Shown: positions 34,833 through 44,765 of the stretch, piece by piece | Position numbering within the stretch: position 1 is the first letter of the stretch | Layout: the number at the start of each line of letters is the position of its first letter | Source of the DNA: Ureibacillus sinduriensis BLB-1 = JCM 15800 | GTDB taxonomy: Bacteria; Bacillota; Bacilli; Bacillales_A; Planococcaceae | NCBI RefSeq assembly: GCF_000772955.1 | Contig: NZ_JPVO01000049.1 | Location: 1 to 64,000, forward strand | Length of the DNA: 64,000 bases | Direction: 5' to 3' | Notes under the pieces: generated by a model | The model's database searches: none | What the model was told of the DNA's origin: nothing | The model's input: the letters and a program-made list of their open reading frames with translations, nothing else | Position numbers and translations under genes: made by a program

Positions 34833-36398
34833 CTAGTCCTGTACCCATACTGTCGTTTGGTTTCTTCCATTTTCCTTTGATTGGTACAGGGCTCTGTCGG
34901 CAAATAAAAATAGATTTTCTATAGTGTTGGAGTGTAAAGGAAATTCTGATATCCCTAGTGAAATGGTGATGGGTTTGCCCACAGGACTAATTGTATTTGC
35001 TATTGTCGTACGCATGTTTTCCGCAATCAAGTAGGCTTCTTTGGACTTTGTATCCGGCAACAATAGAATAAATTCTTCTCCACCAAAACGATAAAATCCA
35101 TCGCCCGCCCTCATGTTGGATTGAACGGTTCTTGCTAAAAATTTTAAAACCTTATCTCCCATTTGATGGCCATAATTATCATTAATCAATTTGAATCGAT
35201 CAATATCGATGGCTATCAAAGAAAATAGTTGTCTATCCTCTGCTAAGCGGGACATCGATTTATTTAGCTTTTTTCGATTTGACAGGCCTGTCAGTGCATC
35301 TGTCATCGCTTCTTCTTTCAGTAAGTTGTTGTTATTTTCGACAGCCTCAATGGCAATAATCAAGCTTTTCGTTAAAAGATCCGCTTCCCGGTTCCAGTGT
35401 GAATTAAAAACAGGGGGTTTAATCCTCGCATCGGTACCAAATTGGTTCACCACATCAGCCAAGTCAATGAATGGTTTGGCAAGCTTTCTGGCGAAATTTA
35501 AAGAAACCATTAGTAAAATGATAAAAGGGAACAGGAAGATCAAGAGAAGATTTTGTATATGTTCTTTGAGCTGTCCATCCACATACGAAACAGGTGTCTG
35601 CTGTACAACCCCCCAACCCATCTCTGAAAGGTAATTATATGCTGCCAACATTTCAACGCCTTCTGAATTGAAGATCCGCTCCCTGCCGCTTTGTCCTTGT
35701 ACAAGTTTGGGTATGATTGGATTGCCTTTTACTCCATCACCGATACGATTTGTTTTGGGATGAAATAATAAAACACCGTCTGGCCCGACTACATAGTAGT
35801 AGGAACCGTTCTGATCGATGATATCGTTACCTAAAATTTCATTAAGGACATTTTTTTCGTGTAAGTAGATGGAGCCGCCAATGATGCCCCTGTAATTTCC
35901 CTCACTATCGTAAAGAGGTTCACTCATCAATACAATCATGCGACCTGTCGATGCCATGTATGGCTTTGTAAGCATCGGTTTTTTTGCATCAACTACTTCT
36001 TTTGTAATTCCTGCTACAAAGTTCCCCTTAATGCCTACACTGATTGGTGCTATATCCCGAACCAAGCCGGTTTCATCTATCCATGTTAAAGAATTGAAAT
36101 ATCGACTATTATTCCGAAGTAGTTCCAGGTGCTCCTGAATCTCTTCATCTGTCAAATCGGGATTATTAGAAAGAAACTTTGTTGTTTCCTGCAAACTTAT
36201 CCTCATGGATTTAAACAAGGAGTCTACCGTGCTGCTCAGCTTCTGTGATTTTGATGAATTTAAAGATAAGTATGTATCGGTTAGTGATTTCTTTTCATGG
36301 TGGTAGGATGCGAACAGTAAAATACAAGAGGTTGATAGCACGGAGGCTATAATAAGTGTCATTAACAAAGTAGTGAGTTTTAATTTTCGATTTTTCAT
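34833..36398 (-). CDS. membrane diguanylate cyclase (dCache-GGDEF)
   Basis: 521 residues. TM1 (about 10-30), extracellular double-Cache sensor (about 35-275), TM2 (about 280-300), a short HAMP-like linker and a C-terminal GGDEF domain. The active-site motif is GGEEF (439-443), preceded by the inhibitory RxxD motif RAGD (430-433), so it should make c-di-GMP with product inhibition. ATG 36398 is preferred over TTG 36410. It is divergent from a c-di-GMP riboswitch-controlled gene, giving a local synthesis-and-response pair. Confidence 0.93.
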   Translation of the reverse strand: MKNRKLKLTTLLMTLIIASVLSTSCILLFASYHHEKKSLTDTYLSLNSSKSQKLSSTVDSLFKSMRISLQETTKFLSNNPDLTDEEIQEHLELLRNNSRYFNSLTWIDETGLVRDIAPISVGIKGNFVAGITKEVVDAKKPMLTKPYMASTGRMIVLMSEPLYDSEGNYRGIIGGSIYLHEKNVLNEILGNDIIDQNGSYYYVVGPDGVLLFHPKTNRIGDGVKGNPIIPKLVQGQSGRERIFNSEGVEMLAAYNYLSEMGWGVVQQTPVSYVDGQLKEHIQNLLLIFLFPFIILLMVSLNFARKLAKPFIDLADVVNQFGTDARIKPPVFNSHWNREADLLTKSLIIAIEAVENNNNLLKEEAMTDALTGLSNRKKLNKSMSRLAEDRQLFSLIAIDIDRFKLINDNYGHQMGDKVLKFLARTVQSNMRAGDGFYRFGGEEFILLLPDTKSKEAYLIAENMRTTIANTISPVGKPITISLGISEFPLHSNTIENLFLFADRALYQSKENGRNQTTVWVQD

Positions 36399-36670
36399 AT
36401 AAAATACCAATCCTACTAATCTAGATAAATTTAAGACAACTTAATGATTTTACCATAAAAGTGGTATGTGCATTTATATAAATCTTAAAAGGCAAAGAAT
36501 CATTCATAAGAGTTGGTAAGTCAACTTCCCTGAGCGTAAGGTAGGAAAGTTTACAGCCACATACATTGTCTTAAGGGCGAGAATAAAAACTATTGGTAAA
36601 TATTATATATAGTTTTTTTGTAGAATATAAACTATATTAAAAGAAATGATAAGAACGATAAATTTGTTCC
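36399..36670. other. divergent intergenic region
   Basis: About 270 AT-rich bases between the diguanylate cyclase start and the riboswitch. A run TTTTTTGTAGAATATAAAC near 36608 may be part of the promoter that transcribes the riboswitch. No further structure recognised. Confidence 0.4.
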
Positions 36671-36757
36671 TCATTTGAAAAAGGCAAATCTATTGAAAGA
36701 TAGAGACGCAAAGTTACAGATCTAAGGGTTAACTATGATGGCTGGGCTACCAAATGA
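36671..36757 (+). promoter_or_regulatory. c-di-GMP-I (GEMM) riboswitch aptamer
   Basis: P1 is formed by TCATTTG (36671-36677) and CAAATGA (36751-36757). Inside are the class-I hallmarks in order: AAGGCAAATC, GAAAGATAGAGACGCAAAG, CTAAGGG and GATGGCTGGGCTACC. GACGCAAAG and the GGCTGGGCTACC receptor end are the most conserved parts of the family. A terminator-like hairpin (36765-36800) follows as expression platform. The controlled gene starts at 36825. Confidence 0.92.
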
Positions 36758-36764
36758 AGAAGAC

Positions 36765-36800
36765 AGAATCTACCCTTATTAAGGAGTAGTTCTATTTTCT
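36765..36800 (+). terminator. expression-platform hairpin of the riboswitch
   Basis: AGAA-CTAC-CCTT pairs with AAGG-GTAG-TTCT (36765-36777 with 36781-36793), single-base bulges at 36769 and 36785, then ATTTTCTT. Probably a conditional terminator. Whether c-di-GMP turns the gene on or off cannot be decided by eye. Confidence 0.65.
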
Positions 36801-36824
36801 TCCAAGAAAATGGGAGGGACTTTA

Positions 36825-38231
36825 ATGTCTATATTAAATGGAAAAATGAAAAATGTATTTGCTACAAGTGTAGTAGCCGCAACTTTGGCTATAGGTTCAA
36901 CGCAAGTGTTTGCCGATGAGCCAACCCTAGAAGAGGGACAAGAAATAATTCAACAGGAAGTTACTAATGAAAATGAAACTGTTGTGAATGAGCAACAATC
37001 CATTAATGAAGAGCTAGAAACAGTTCCGGCAAATGAGGATAGTGAAGTCATCCTAGAGGAATCGACTATGGCAAATCCTTCCGATGAACAGGAAACTGAG
37101 GCAACAGGCAAAGAGCAGGTTGATGAGGAGACAGTTGAATACGAGCCGTCTTTATTACCAGGCGACTTTTTTTATTTCCTAAAACAGTTTTCTGAAAATA
37201 TGAAGCTGGCACTAACTTTTGATGATCAAAAAGAGGCAACCTTGTTATTATCTTTAACTGAAGAACGACTAGCGGAAGCCCAAGCATTATATGCTGCAGG
37301 TGAAGAGGAGTTAGCAAAGGAAGCTTTGGAAAAGGCAATTGAACAACAGATTTTAGCACTTGATCAAGTGGAAGATGCCAAGTCTTCAGAAGAAGTTGAA
37401 GCGGAAGTTCCTACTGATGCAACAGAAACAGAAGGAACAGACCAAGAAGATACTCTAGATGAAGCTGAGGGAAATGAAGAAGGATCGAAGGAAGAAGACT
37501 CAGAACGTGCTGCACTGATTGCTAAATTTTCTGCCAATATCCTCGCTCTTCAAGCAGTACTTGAAAAGGTGAGCAACCCAACAGCAAAAGAAGCGATCTC
37601 CAAAAATATTGAGAAAGCACAAGAAAAGCTGGACAAAAAAGTTGCAAAAAAATTGGCACAATCAGAAAAGAAACGAAAAGAAATGCAAGTGGAAACGGTA
37701 GAAGTTCATGAAGCAATAAAAACAGTAGAGAATGAGGAACCAAGTATGGATTCCGCCACTACTAATGAAAATGTAGGTAATAAAACGATTGTTGAGGAAG
37801 AAGCGAAAAGTAAGACACCTTCTGAAATTCCGGATGTTGTGAACGCAAAACAAAAAACTTCAGCTGCTCCAGTTAAAAAAGCTGAAGCGGAACAATCTCA
37901 AAAGGCCGATGCTAAACAGGCTCAATCACCAACAACAAAACAAGCAGAACATGTGAAGAAGAATGAACAACCTAAGACTGAGCAGGCGGTCAAACAGCAG
38001 GAAAAAGCTGCAGAAAAGGCATTGAAGGCTGAACAAAAACAAGCTGAAGCTGAGCAAAACCGTGTCCAAAAACAACAACAGCCAGCTGAACAACAGGCGG
38101 TAAAGCAACAGCAGCAGGAGCATAAACAAGAGACAAAACAGCAACATGCCCAAAATAAATTGCAAGAAAAAGGAAACCAAGGAAACCAAGGAAACCAAGG
38201 AAACCAAGGAAATAAAGGGAACAAAGAGTAA
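36825..38231 (+). CDS. secreted DUF5667-type protein under c-di-GMP riboswitch control
   Basis: 468 residues. A signal peptide ends near the VFA-DE junction (about residue 28). An acidic Glu-rich stretch (30-105) is followed by a DUF5667-like helical domain (106 to about 205; SLLPGDFFYFLKQFSENMKL, then ERLAEAQAL). A second helical part covers about 235-300. The last 120 residues are low-complexity Lys/Gln/Glu/Ala sequence ending in GNQ/GNK repeats. No LPXTG or membrane anchor is visible, so it is probably released or held by charge. Regulation by the c-di-GMP riboswitch suggests a matrix, surface or sessile-life role; the molecular function is unknown. ATG 36825 with RBS GGGAGGG. Confidence 0.82.
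   Translation: MSILNGKMKNVFATSVVAATLAIGSTQVFADEPTLEEGQEIIQQEVTNENETVVNEQQSINEELETVPANEDSEVILEESTMANPSDEQETEATGKEQVDEETVEYEPSLLPGDFFYFLKQFSENMKLALTFDDQKEATLLLSLTEERLAEAQALYAAGEEELAKEALEKAIEQQILALDQVEDAKSSEEVEAEVPTDATETEGTDQEDTLDEAEGNEEGSKEEDSERAALIAKFSANILALQAVLEKVSNPTAKEAISKNIEKAQEKLDKKVAKKLAQSEKKRKEMQVETVEVHEAIKTVENEEPSMDSATTNENVGNKTIVEEEAKSKTPSEIPDVVNAKQKTSAAPVKKAEAEQSQKADAKQAQSPTTKQAEHVKKNEQPKTEQAVKQQEKAAEKALKAEQKQAEAEQNRVQKQQQPAEQQAVKQQQQEHKQETKQQHAQNKLQEKGNQGNQGNQGNQGNKGNKE
38172..38225 (+). repeat. 9-bp tandem repeats encoding GNQ/GNK
   Basis: Four perfect copies of GGAAACCAA (38172-38207) and two variants at the 3' end of the DUF5667 gene. Copy number may vary by slippage without changing frame, altering the tail length. 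Confidence 0.85.
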
Positions 38232-38288
38232 AATTCAGTTAATTTCTACTACCTGTAATTATAGGATACACGACAAAATATACATTCT

Positions 38289-38329
38289 AAACTACTTCGA
38301 CATTTTTTATAGTTGAAGTGGTTTTTTTT
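38289..38329 (+). terminator. terminator after the DUF5667 gene
   Basis: AAACTACTTCGAC (38289-38301) pairs with GTTGAAGTGGTTT (38312-38324) with two mismatches, followed by a T run. Confidence 0.85.
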
Positions 38330-38510
38330 ATGAGAAATAGGGAAATAGGATATGAGTAAGACATTTTAGTGTATGCCAACCTATCAGAAAGTACATAAAA
38401 TAATAAAGAAATAAGAGTGTAATGCTAGATTAAAAAATTGGATTCTGTAAAACTATTATTAATAGATGAATTTATATTTAACTAATATAACTTGAATAGG
38501 GGAAAGAAAA

Positions 38511-39674
38511 GTGACAATTCTTCTAGTAGACGATAATAAAGTAAATTTGTTTGTTATAGAAAAAATATTAAATAGCGAAGGCTATAATGATTGCGTTTCC
38601 TTAACCTCGGCAAAGGAACTTTTTGATTACCTTCAGCTTGAGGCTTCAAATTCATTTTCAAAACATGTGGATTTAATATTGCTGGATATTATGATGCCTG
38701 AAATCGATGGGTTGGAGGCATGTAGAGTTATTAAAGCCAATGAACGCTACAAAGACATCCCGATCATTTTTGTGACAGCGTTGGATGATAAAAATAAATT
38801 AGCGGAAGCACTTGATATAGGTGGAATGGATTATATAACAAAGCCAATCGATAAAGTGGAGCTATTGGCGCGGATTCGCGTAGCATTACGCTTGAAGGCG
38901 GAATTGGACTGGCATACGCAACACGAAAAAAAGATCCAATATGAGCTGGACCTTGCAACAAATGTTCAAAGAAGTCTACTCAGTCCACCTATAAAAGAAA
39001 AGAATATCCAAGTGGAGGTATCCTATTTGCCTTCATTCAATTTGGCGGGGGATATGTATTATTGGCACAAAATAAACGATCATCGGTATGCAGTTATTCT
39101 ATTGGATATGATGGGCCATGGTATATCAGCGTCGCTGTTATGTATGTTTATTTCCTCTGTATTAAGGGAAGCAATCAAACAAATTGTAGACCCGGTCGAT
39201 GTTGTTAATGAACTCAATCGTTATATGGCGCAATTACATAATGAAAAAGAATCCATCCCATACTATTTTACGGCGATCTATTTAGTGATCGATACCGAAA
39301 TGAAGACAATCGAATATGTAAATGCCGGGCATCCTCATGGATATGTAACTATCGATGAAGAACATATTGTGCCCTTAAATCAAGGTAGCTGCGCGATTGG
39401 GTTTTTTGAGGAAATCAAAGTAGAAAAACAAATCATACACTATCAAAAAGAAGCTCAAATTATTTTATTTACAGACGGTTTACTTGAAGCCATTACACCG
39501 GATGAGTTTGAGGCGGAGGAGCGCATCAGGACTCTATCAGAGCGAAAATGGAGCACTTCACAGTTGCTTTTGGATGAGCTATTGCCAAAGGAAAATCAAA
39601 CAAATCAACCAGATGATATGTGTCTTGTACTTTTGAAAGTCCAAGCGAATGAAAAAACGGATACCCACTTTTAG
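38511..39674 (+). CDS. rsbY: RsbY-like response regulator with PP2C (SpoIIE-type) phosphatase
   Basis: 387 residues. Receiver domain with Asp59 (LLDIMMP), Lys near 108 (YITKPID), then a coiled coil (about 125-150) and a PP2C/SpoIIE phosphatase with metal-binding FNLAGDMYYW, LLDMMGHGISASL and FTDGLLEA. In the B. cereus group RsbY of this architecture dephosphorylates RsbV to free sigma-B and is activated by the hybrid kinase RsbK. Homologues of RsbK and RsbM lie convergently right next to it. GTG start with GGGGAAAG upstream. The target RsbV/RsbW/SigB is not in the window. Confidence 0.82.
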   Translation: MTILLVDDNKVNLFVIEKILNSEGYNDCVSLTSAKELFDYLQLEASNSFSKHVDLILLDIMMPEIDGLEACRVIKANERYKDIPIIFVTALDDKNKLAEALDIGGMDYITKPIDKVELLARIRVALRLKAELDWHTQHEKKIQYELDLATNVQRSLLSPPIKEKNIQVEVSYLPSFNLAGDMYYWHKINDHRYAVILLDMMGHGISASLLCMFISSVLREAIKQIVDPVDVVNELNRYMAQLHNEKESIPYYFTAIYLVIDTEMKTIEYVNAGHPHGYVTIDEEHIVPLNQGSCAIGFFEEIKVEKQIIHYQKEAQIILFTDGLLEAITPDEFEAEERIRTLSERKWSTSQLLLDELLPKENQTNQPDDMCLVLLKVQANEKTDTHF

Positions 39675-39690
39675 GGGTATCCGTTTTTTT
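39652..39690. terminator. bidirectional terminator shared by rsbY and rsbM
   Basis: Perfect 15-bp stem (39652-39666 with 39675-39689; arm AAAAAACGGATACCC) with T runs on both strands. It includes the last codons and stop of rsbY and ends directly before the rsbM stop, so the convergent genes share a terminator inside coding sequence. Confidence 0.93.
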
Positions 39691-40545
39691 CTACTTTTTT
39701 TGATAAATACGTTCACTATCGTTTACTTCATTATAGCTTGACACTATATCGATAAAGCGGAGTGTTTCCTTATCGCCAAGACCAAGAAAGCCTCCGTTCA
39801 TCAAGCTTTCATAGAATAAATGATGTACTTGGTTTTGCAGCCTTTGGGTAAAGTAAATTAAAACATTCCGGCAAATAATAATATGAAATTCATTAAATGA
39901 CTGATCAGTGACTAAATTGTGTTGTGCAAAGATGATATTTTCAAGTAAGCTCTTATGAAAATAAGCATATTGCCGATCTGTTTTATAATATTGGGAAAAG
40001 GATTCCTTTCCTCCGGCAAGCTGATAATTTTTCGTATAGGCTTGCATTTTATGGATAGGGAAAACACCGTTTTTTGCTTTTTCAAGTACATCCTCATTCA
40101 TATCGGTTGCATAAATCACGGTTTTATCCATTAAGCCTTCTTCTTCCATCAATATCGCCATAGAAAATACTTCTTCGCCGGTCGCACATCCTGCATGCCA
40201 AATACGTATTTCTGGAAAGTCCCGGAGTTTTGGAATTACTTCCTCTCTAAATGCTTTGAAGAAAGATGGATTCCGAAACATTTCAGTCACGTTAATCGAG
40301 AAATCATTCAAAATTTGATGTAGATAGTCTTTGTTGTGAATAATACTATTTGTTAACTCGGTGATGGTTGCAAGGTTACTTATGCGCATACGGTTTTCGA
40401 TTCTTCGTGTAATGGAAGACCTGTTGTATAAACGGAAATCATAACCGGATAATCGAAAAACAGCTTTTAACAATAAATCAATTTCCAAATCAGTATACTC
40501 ATTACTTAATTCAAGTTTAGAATCAAAATCAGACCGTTGCGTCAT
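39691..40545 (-). CDS. rsbM: CheR-family methyltransferase, RsbM-like
   Basis: 284 residues. N-terminal CheR helical domain (to about 95), [12 protein letters not shown], then the SAM-binding core [27 protein letters not shown] and the [10 protein letters not shown] segment. It transfers methyl groups to Glu side chains. In B. cereus the equivalent protein RsbM methylates the hybrid kinase RsbK and dampens sigma-B activation. Here it overlaps the end of the hybrid kinase gene by 17 bp, which supports that partnership rather than a role in chemotaxis. Confidence 0.85.
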   Translation of the reverse strand: MTQRSDFDSKLELSNEYTDLEIDLLLKAVFRLSGYDFRLYNRSSITRRIENRMRISNLATITELTNSIIHNKDYLHQILNDFSINVTEMFRNPSFFKAFREEVIPKLRDFPEIRIWHAGCATGEEVFSMAILMEEEGLMDKTVIYATDMNEDVLEKAKNGVFPIHKMQAYTKNYQLAGGKESFSQYYKTDRQYAYFHKSLLENIIFAQHNLVTDQSFNEFHIIICRNVLIYFTQRLQNQVHHLFYESLMNGGFLGLGDKETLRFIDIVSSYNEVNDSERIYQKK

Positions 40546-43363
40546 CGTTATTCATACTCCCCTGGGAAACTAACCAAACACGCAGAACAGAGAATAATTG
40601 TTCCAAGTTTATCGGCTTACTGATGTAATCCGACGCACCGGCCTCGATACACTTATCCCGGTCGGTTTTCATAGCCTTTGCAGTTATTGCGATAATCGGG
40701 ATTTCAGTCATTCGCAAGTCCTCCCGAATGCGGGTCATGGTCTCATATCCATCCATAACAGGCATCATAATATCCATCAATACTAGGTCTATTTCGTTAT
40801 TTGATTTCATTATCTCTATGCATTCCAGTCCGTGCTTGGCAACCAATATATTGATGCCATTGTGTTCGAGTGCGGTTTTAAGTGCGAATATATTTCGATT
40901 ATCATCATCCACAATCAGCACATTTTTCCCTTCAAAGATATCACTTTCTGTATTCAAGGAAGGGAGGTTTGTAATGGAGTCAAGTTCTTCCAGTTCCTTT
41001 ATTTCAGCGTGTGGTGGGATTTCCTCGATAATTTGGGTCGCCGCCACTTCTTCATGTCCAACTTCTGCTGGATCTTTGTTTATTTCTTGTAAACATTCTT
41101 CACTAATGCCGTTTGGCAAGCTAGGAAGGATTAAAGTAAATGTACTTCCTTTACCTTCTTCACTTTGAAGTTCAATCCAGCCGCCAAGCAGTTTCGAGAA
41201 CTCTTTGCTGATGGACAATCCGAGCCCTGTACCCCCGTATTTACGAACAGTTGCACCATCTGCTTGTTGGAATGATTCGAAGATTAACTGATGCTTATCC
41301 TTCGATATGCCAATGCCGGTATCGGTAATGGCGATTTCCAGCCAATTTTGGCTTAATTGCTGCATGTCCACTGAAAGCTGATGTTCATTTAATTTATTTA
41401 TAGCTAATGTAACAGAACCTTCTTCAGTAAATTTAAACGCATTGGATAGAAGATTTTTTAGAATTTGATTAAAGCGTTTTTCATCTGTATGGAAAATATC
41501 CTCCACATCAGAAGATTTAACAATTTTAAACTCCAAATCTTTTTGTTTCGCAATAGGAGTGAAGGTTTGCTCCAATAAATGTGGAAGCTCATCCATATTG
41601 ACTTCCCCAAAAAGTATATCCAATTTTCCGGCTTCAACCTTGGATAAATCCAAAATATCATTTATCAATGCAAGTAAATCCTGACCTGAAGAATGGATGA
41701 CTTTGGCAAATTCAGCCTGCTCTTCGGTTAAGTTGTTGTTGCCATTCTCACCAAGCATTTCGGATAAGATCAAGATGCTATTAAGAGGTGTACGCAATTC
41801 GTGCGACATATTGGCAAGAAATTCGGATTTGTAGTTTGAGCTTAAAATCAGTTGGCCTGCAGTTGCTTCGAGCTCTTTCTTTGCAATTTCCAATTCTCTT
41901 GTTTTTGCTTCGGCATCTTTCGTTCTTTCCTCCAGCTGTTCATTAATAATCGTTAACTCTTCTGTTTGCATTTGCAATTCTTCGGACTGAGATTGCAATT
42001 CCTCGGATTGGGACTGCAATTCTTCGGATTGGGCTTGCAGTTCTTCAGTCATTGCCCTTGATTCATTCAATAATCGAACGATCTCTATACGATCCAGGAT
42101 ACTATTTACGGTTAATCCGAACGATTCCACTACTTTTTCAACCAGTTCGATTTCCAACGTTTCGAACTCTTCAATAGAAGCAAGTTCGATTACTGCAATA
42201 ATCTTATCTTCAAATTTGACTGGTACGATTAAAATACTTTTCGGTGGAGTTTCTCCGAGACCGGTTTGGATCAGCTTGTAATCTTTCGGTACGTTGCTGG
42301 AATGGAAAACTTCCTGTCTCACGGCTACTTGTCCAATTAACCCTTCACCAAGTTTGAACGAATCTCGACCTATTTCTTGACTGGAACTAGAAAATGAAGC
42401 TGTTTTCATGTACTCAGTTTCGTCAAGATTCTTATTTGCCACATAAAAAGCACCATATGTAGCCCTTGTACTTTTCGTTATTTCTGAAAGGAAAATTTCC
42501 GAAAGTTTATTTATTGAGGAAATTCCTTGGTATTTCGCCATAAGTTTGGCAAGGTTAGTTTGCAGCCATTCCCGATTTTCCATCGTATCCAATAATTCAT
42601 TTGTCGCAATTGCCAACTCTTTAATTTCATCATTTGTGTTTACTTTGATACGTTCCCCATAATCTCCTTCGGAAGAATTAATTCTATGTATTGAATTAGT
42701 AACACTACGCACCGTCTTGATAATGGAGTTTGACACGGCTGTGGCGGATGTGATGGCAGTTAACGTTACAATTATGAGAAATACGGTAAGAGCAATAGTA
42801 ATCTTGTTATTCCGTTCATCCAAGTGGGAAGTATTAGCCAGGATGGCTTCACTTTCTGCAATTCTGAATTCCTCAAACTGCTGTTCCATTATAGCGATGT
42901 CGGTACGGCCTTCGTCGGTAGTAAAGTGATCGTTGAGTTCCTCTGTTCTTCCTTCGCGTTTCATATCAATCACGGGGTCTCCTGAAGTAGCAATCCAATG
43001 ATTGATGGTAGATTTAATGGTAGACAATCTTTCGAGCTGTTCAGAATTTCCTTTTAATAGAGTATATAATGTATCATAGTCTTGTTCCCATTCCTCTGTT
43101 GCCTTATAATACCTTTCCAAATATCGCTCATCACCTGTAATAATAAATGCCCGTTTACCGGCTTGCATTTCCAATAAACTTTTTTCAATATTATTCGAAA
43201 GTGTAAGAATTTGGGAGTCATACTTAATAATTTGGTTTCGATCTTCTTGCAATGATCGAATCTGGGTATTTAAATAAAGGGCCGAAACGATTAAAGCTAG
43301 AACAATAATTACATAGCCAAAGGTAATTTTCGAACGTATGCCCAGTTTAGTTTTACTTTTCAT
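40529..43363 (-). CDS. rsbK: RsbK-like hybrid sensor histidine kinase
   Basis: 944 residues. TM1 (about 12-32), CHASE3 extracellular sensor, TM2 (about 195-215), HAMP, GAF (about 285-430), a coiled coil containing repeated SEELQSQ units (about 445-510), HisKA with [14 protein letters not shown] (His521), HATPase_c with [10 protein letters not shown] and GTGLGLSIS, a Glu-rich linker and a C-terminal receiver with Asp864 (LMDIMMP). The same domain order is that of B. cereus RsbK. ATG 43363 with AGGTAGGA is preferred over the TTG at 43384. Probably senses stress and phosphorylates RsbY. Confidence 0.88.
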   Translation of the reverse strand: MKSKTKLGIRSKITFGYVIIVLALIVSALYLNTQIRSLQEDRNQIIKYDSQILTLSNNIEKSLLEMQAGKRAFIITGDERYLERYYKATEEWEQDYDTLYTLLKGNSEQLERLSTIKSTINHWIATSGDPVIDMKREGRTEELNDHFTTDEGRTDIAIMEQQFEEFRIAESEAILANTSHLDERNNKITIALTVFLIIVTLTAITSATAVSNSIIKTVRSVTNSIHRINSSEGDYGERIKVNTNDEIKELAIATNELLDTMENREWLQTNLAKLMAKYQGISSINKLSEIFLSEITKSTRATYGAFYVANKNLDETEYMKTASFSSSSQEIGRDSFKLGEGLIGQVAVRQEVFHSSNVPKDYKLIQTGLGETPPKSILIVPVKFEDKIIAVIELASIEEFETLEIELVEKVVESFGLTVNSILDRIEIVRLLNESRAMTEELQAQSEELQSQSEELQSQSEELQMQTEELTIINEQLEERTKDAEAKTRELEIAKKELEATAGQLILSSNYKSEFLANMSHELRTPLNSILILSEMLGENGNNNLTEEQAEFAKVIHSSGQDLLALINDILDLSKVEAGKLDILFGEVNMDELPHLLEQTFTPIAKQKDLEFKIVKSSDVEDIFHTDEKRFNQILKNLLSNAFKFTEEGSVTLAINKLNEHQLSVDMQQLSQNWLEIAITDTGIGISKDKHQLIFESFQQADGATVRKYGGTGLGLSISKEFSKLLGGWIELQSEEGKGSTFTLILPSLPNGISEECLQEINKDPAEVGHEEVAATQIIEEIPPHAEIKELEELDSITNLPSLNTESDIFEGKNVLIVDDDNRNIFALKTALEHNGINILVAKHGLECIEIMKSNNEIDLVLMDIMMPVMDGYETMTRIREDLRMTEIPIIAITAKAMKTDRDKCIEAGASDYISKPINLEQLFSVLRVWLVSQGSMNNDDATV

Positions 43364-43608
43364 TCCGTTTCCTACCTTTTCCAATTAGTGTTTATTTATT
43401 TATATTAATACAAATATTGCATGTTTTAAAGAGAATAGAGTAAAAAACAAGCAATTTACTATATTTTCATATTGCAACTGCCAGCATTATTTTCTCTTAC
43501 CCTCTTTTTAAAACTATAAACATCTTTTTTATAAATAATTTAAGCGAGTTTGTAGTAGGATAGTTCATAGCATGTTCTTCATATAAATCTTGTCAGGAGG
43601 AAGTTATT

Positions 43609-44520
43609 ATGAAAATTAGACCAAAGCGATTAATGGAGGGAGATACAGTGGGGGTGGTCGCTTTAGGCGGACCATTTTCCATGGAATATTTGCCTGCAAA
43701 ACTAGCCCTTCTGGAAGAGCTCGGACTAAAGGTGAAGTTTGGGGAAACAGTAGGGCTAACAGGGAAGTATTTGGCAGGGACAGATGATGAACGATTAAAT
43801 GACCTACACAATATGATTCAAGACTCAAAGGTAAAAGCAATTTTTAACTTAAGGGGTGGTTATGGAGCAGCCCGCATCCTTGACCGTATTGATTATCAAT
43901 TGCTGTCTGAAAATCCAAAAGTTTTTTGGGGCTTTTCCGATGTAACGTGCTTTCATACAGCCTTTGCCGAATATGCAGATATCGTTACATTCCATGGACC
44001 AATGCTATCTTCTGTAGGGGCGAACGAGCTTTCGGACCTTTCGAAAAGAATGTTCCAGCAGCTTTTTACACCTTTTGAAATCCAGTATGACGAGAGTTTG
44101 ACGCCTCTGCAAACGTTAGTACCCGGTAATGTGCGTGGGGAAATAACAGGTGGAAATCTCACTCGTTTAGTGAATACGTTAGGAACGAAGTTTGAATTTG
44201 ATGCAAACGGTAAAATTCTGTTGTTGGAGGATATTGGAGAGTCCCTGGAAAATATTGATAGCATGCTAAATCAGCTGCGGCTTTCAAGAAAATTGGAGGA
44301 GGCAGCCGGCTTTGTTATCGGACACTTCACCGATATCAATGGTGGGACATTGGAAGATGTATGGGCACTTTTTGAAGAGTATCTAAAACCATTGGGGAAA
44401 CCAGCTGTTGCCGGATTCATGATCGGGCATTGCGAACCGAATGTTGCCATCCCGCTGGGGGTTGAAGCAATATTGGATGCTGATGGAAAAGTACTGCGAA
44501 TTTTACCAGGGGTTGAATAA
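43609..44520 (+). CDS. LD-carboxypeptidase (peptidase S66)
   Basis: 303 residues. S66 features: N-terminal GDTVGVVALGGP, AIFNLRGGYGA, the nucleophile elbow GFSDVT with the catalytic Ser, GGNLTRLVNTLGT, LLLEDIGE with the probable Glu, and IGHCEPNVAIPLG with the probable His. The family cleaves the L-Lys/mDAP-D-Ala bond of recycled muropeptides (LdcA, YkfA) or, in the MccF branch, hydrolyses microcin C. A cytoplasmic recycling role is most likely. RBS CAGGAGGAAG. Single gene. Confidence 0.9.
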   Translation: MKIRPKRLMEGDTVGVVALGGPFSMEYLPAKLALLEELGLKVKFGETVGLTGKYLAGTDDERLNDLHNMIQDSKVKAIFNLRGGYGAARILDRIDYQLLSENPKVFWGFSDVTCFHTAFAEYADIVTFHGPMLSSVGANELSDLSKRMFQQLFTPFEIQYDESLTPLQTLVPGNVRGEITGGNLTRLVNTLGTKFEFDANGKILLLEDIGESLENIDSMLNQLRLSRKLEEAAGFVIGHFTDINGGTLEDVWALFEEYLKPLGKPAVAGFMIGHCEPNVAIPLGVEAILDADGKVLRILPGVE

Positions 44521-44548
44521 ATATAGAGAATCCGTTCGGATTAGTAGA

Positions 44549-44584
44549 AAACCACGATTTACGCCAAAGCGAAAATCGTGGTTT
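44549..44584 (+). terminator. hairpin after the LD-carboxypeptidase gene
   Basis: Perfect 12-bp stem AAACCACGATTT (44549-44560) with AAATCGTGGTTT (44573-44584); only a short T tail. Confidence 0.7.
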
Positions 44585-44661
44585 CTAACGTAAATGCTGT
44601 CATATTCAAGATTACTGTAATTGAGTTTTGTAACTTTGACTATGGTTGGTTATTAGTTATT

Positions 44662-44697
44662 GGTCACAAGGTAACAGGTTACAGGTAATCGGTTTGC
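44662..44697. repeat. degenerate 7-bp tandem repeat
   Basis: GGTCACA-A, GGTAACA, GGTTACA, GGTAATC, GGTTTGC in a row, with further GGTTATT-like units upstream. Non-coding spacer; significance unknown. Confidence 0.5.
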
Positions 44698-44765
44698 AGA
44701 CTATGGTATTTAAAAAAAACGGATGACAACATTACGCCCCGGTTTGGAGTCTCACCGCCCCGAGT

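Noticed and set aside
39691..40545. Chemotaxis CheR
   Set aside because: Although of the CheR family, it overlaps a hybrid kinase gene and faces a receiver-PP2C gene, which fits RsbM better; no other che genes are adjacent.
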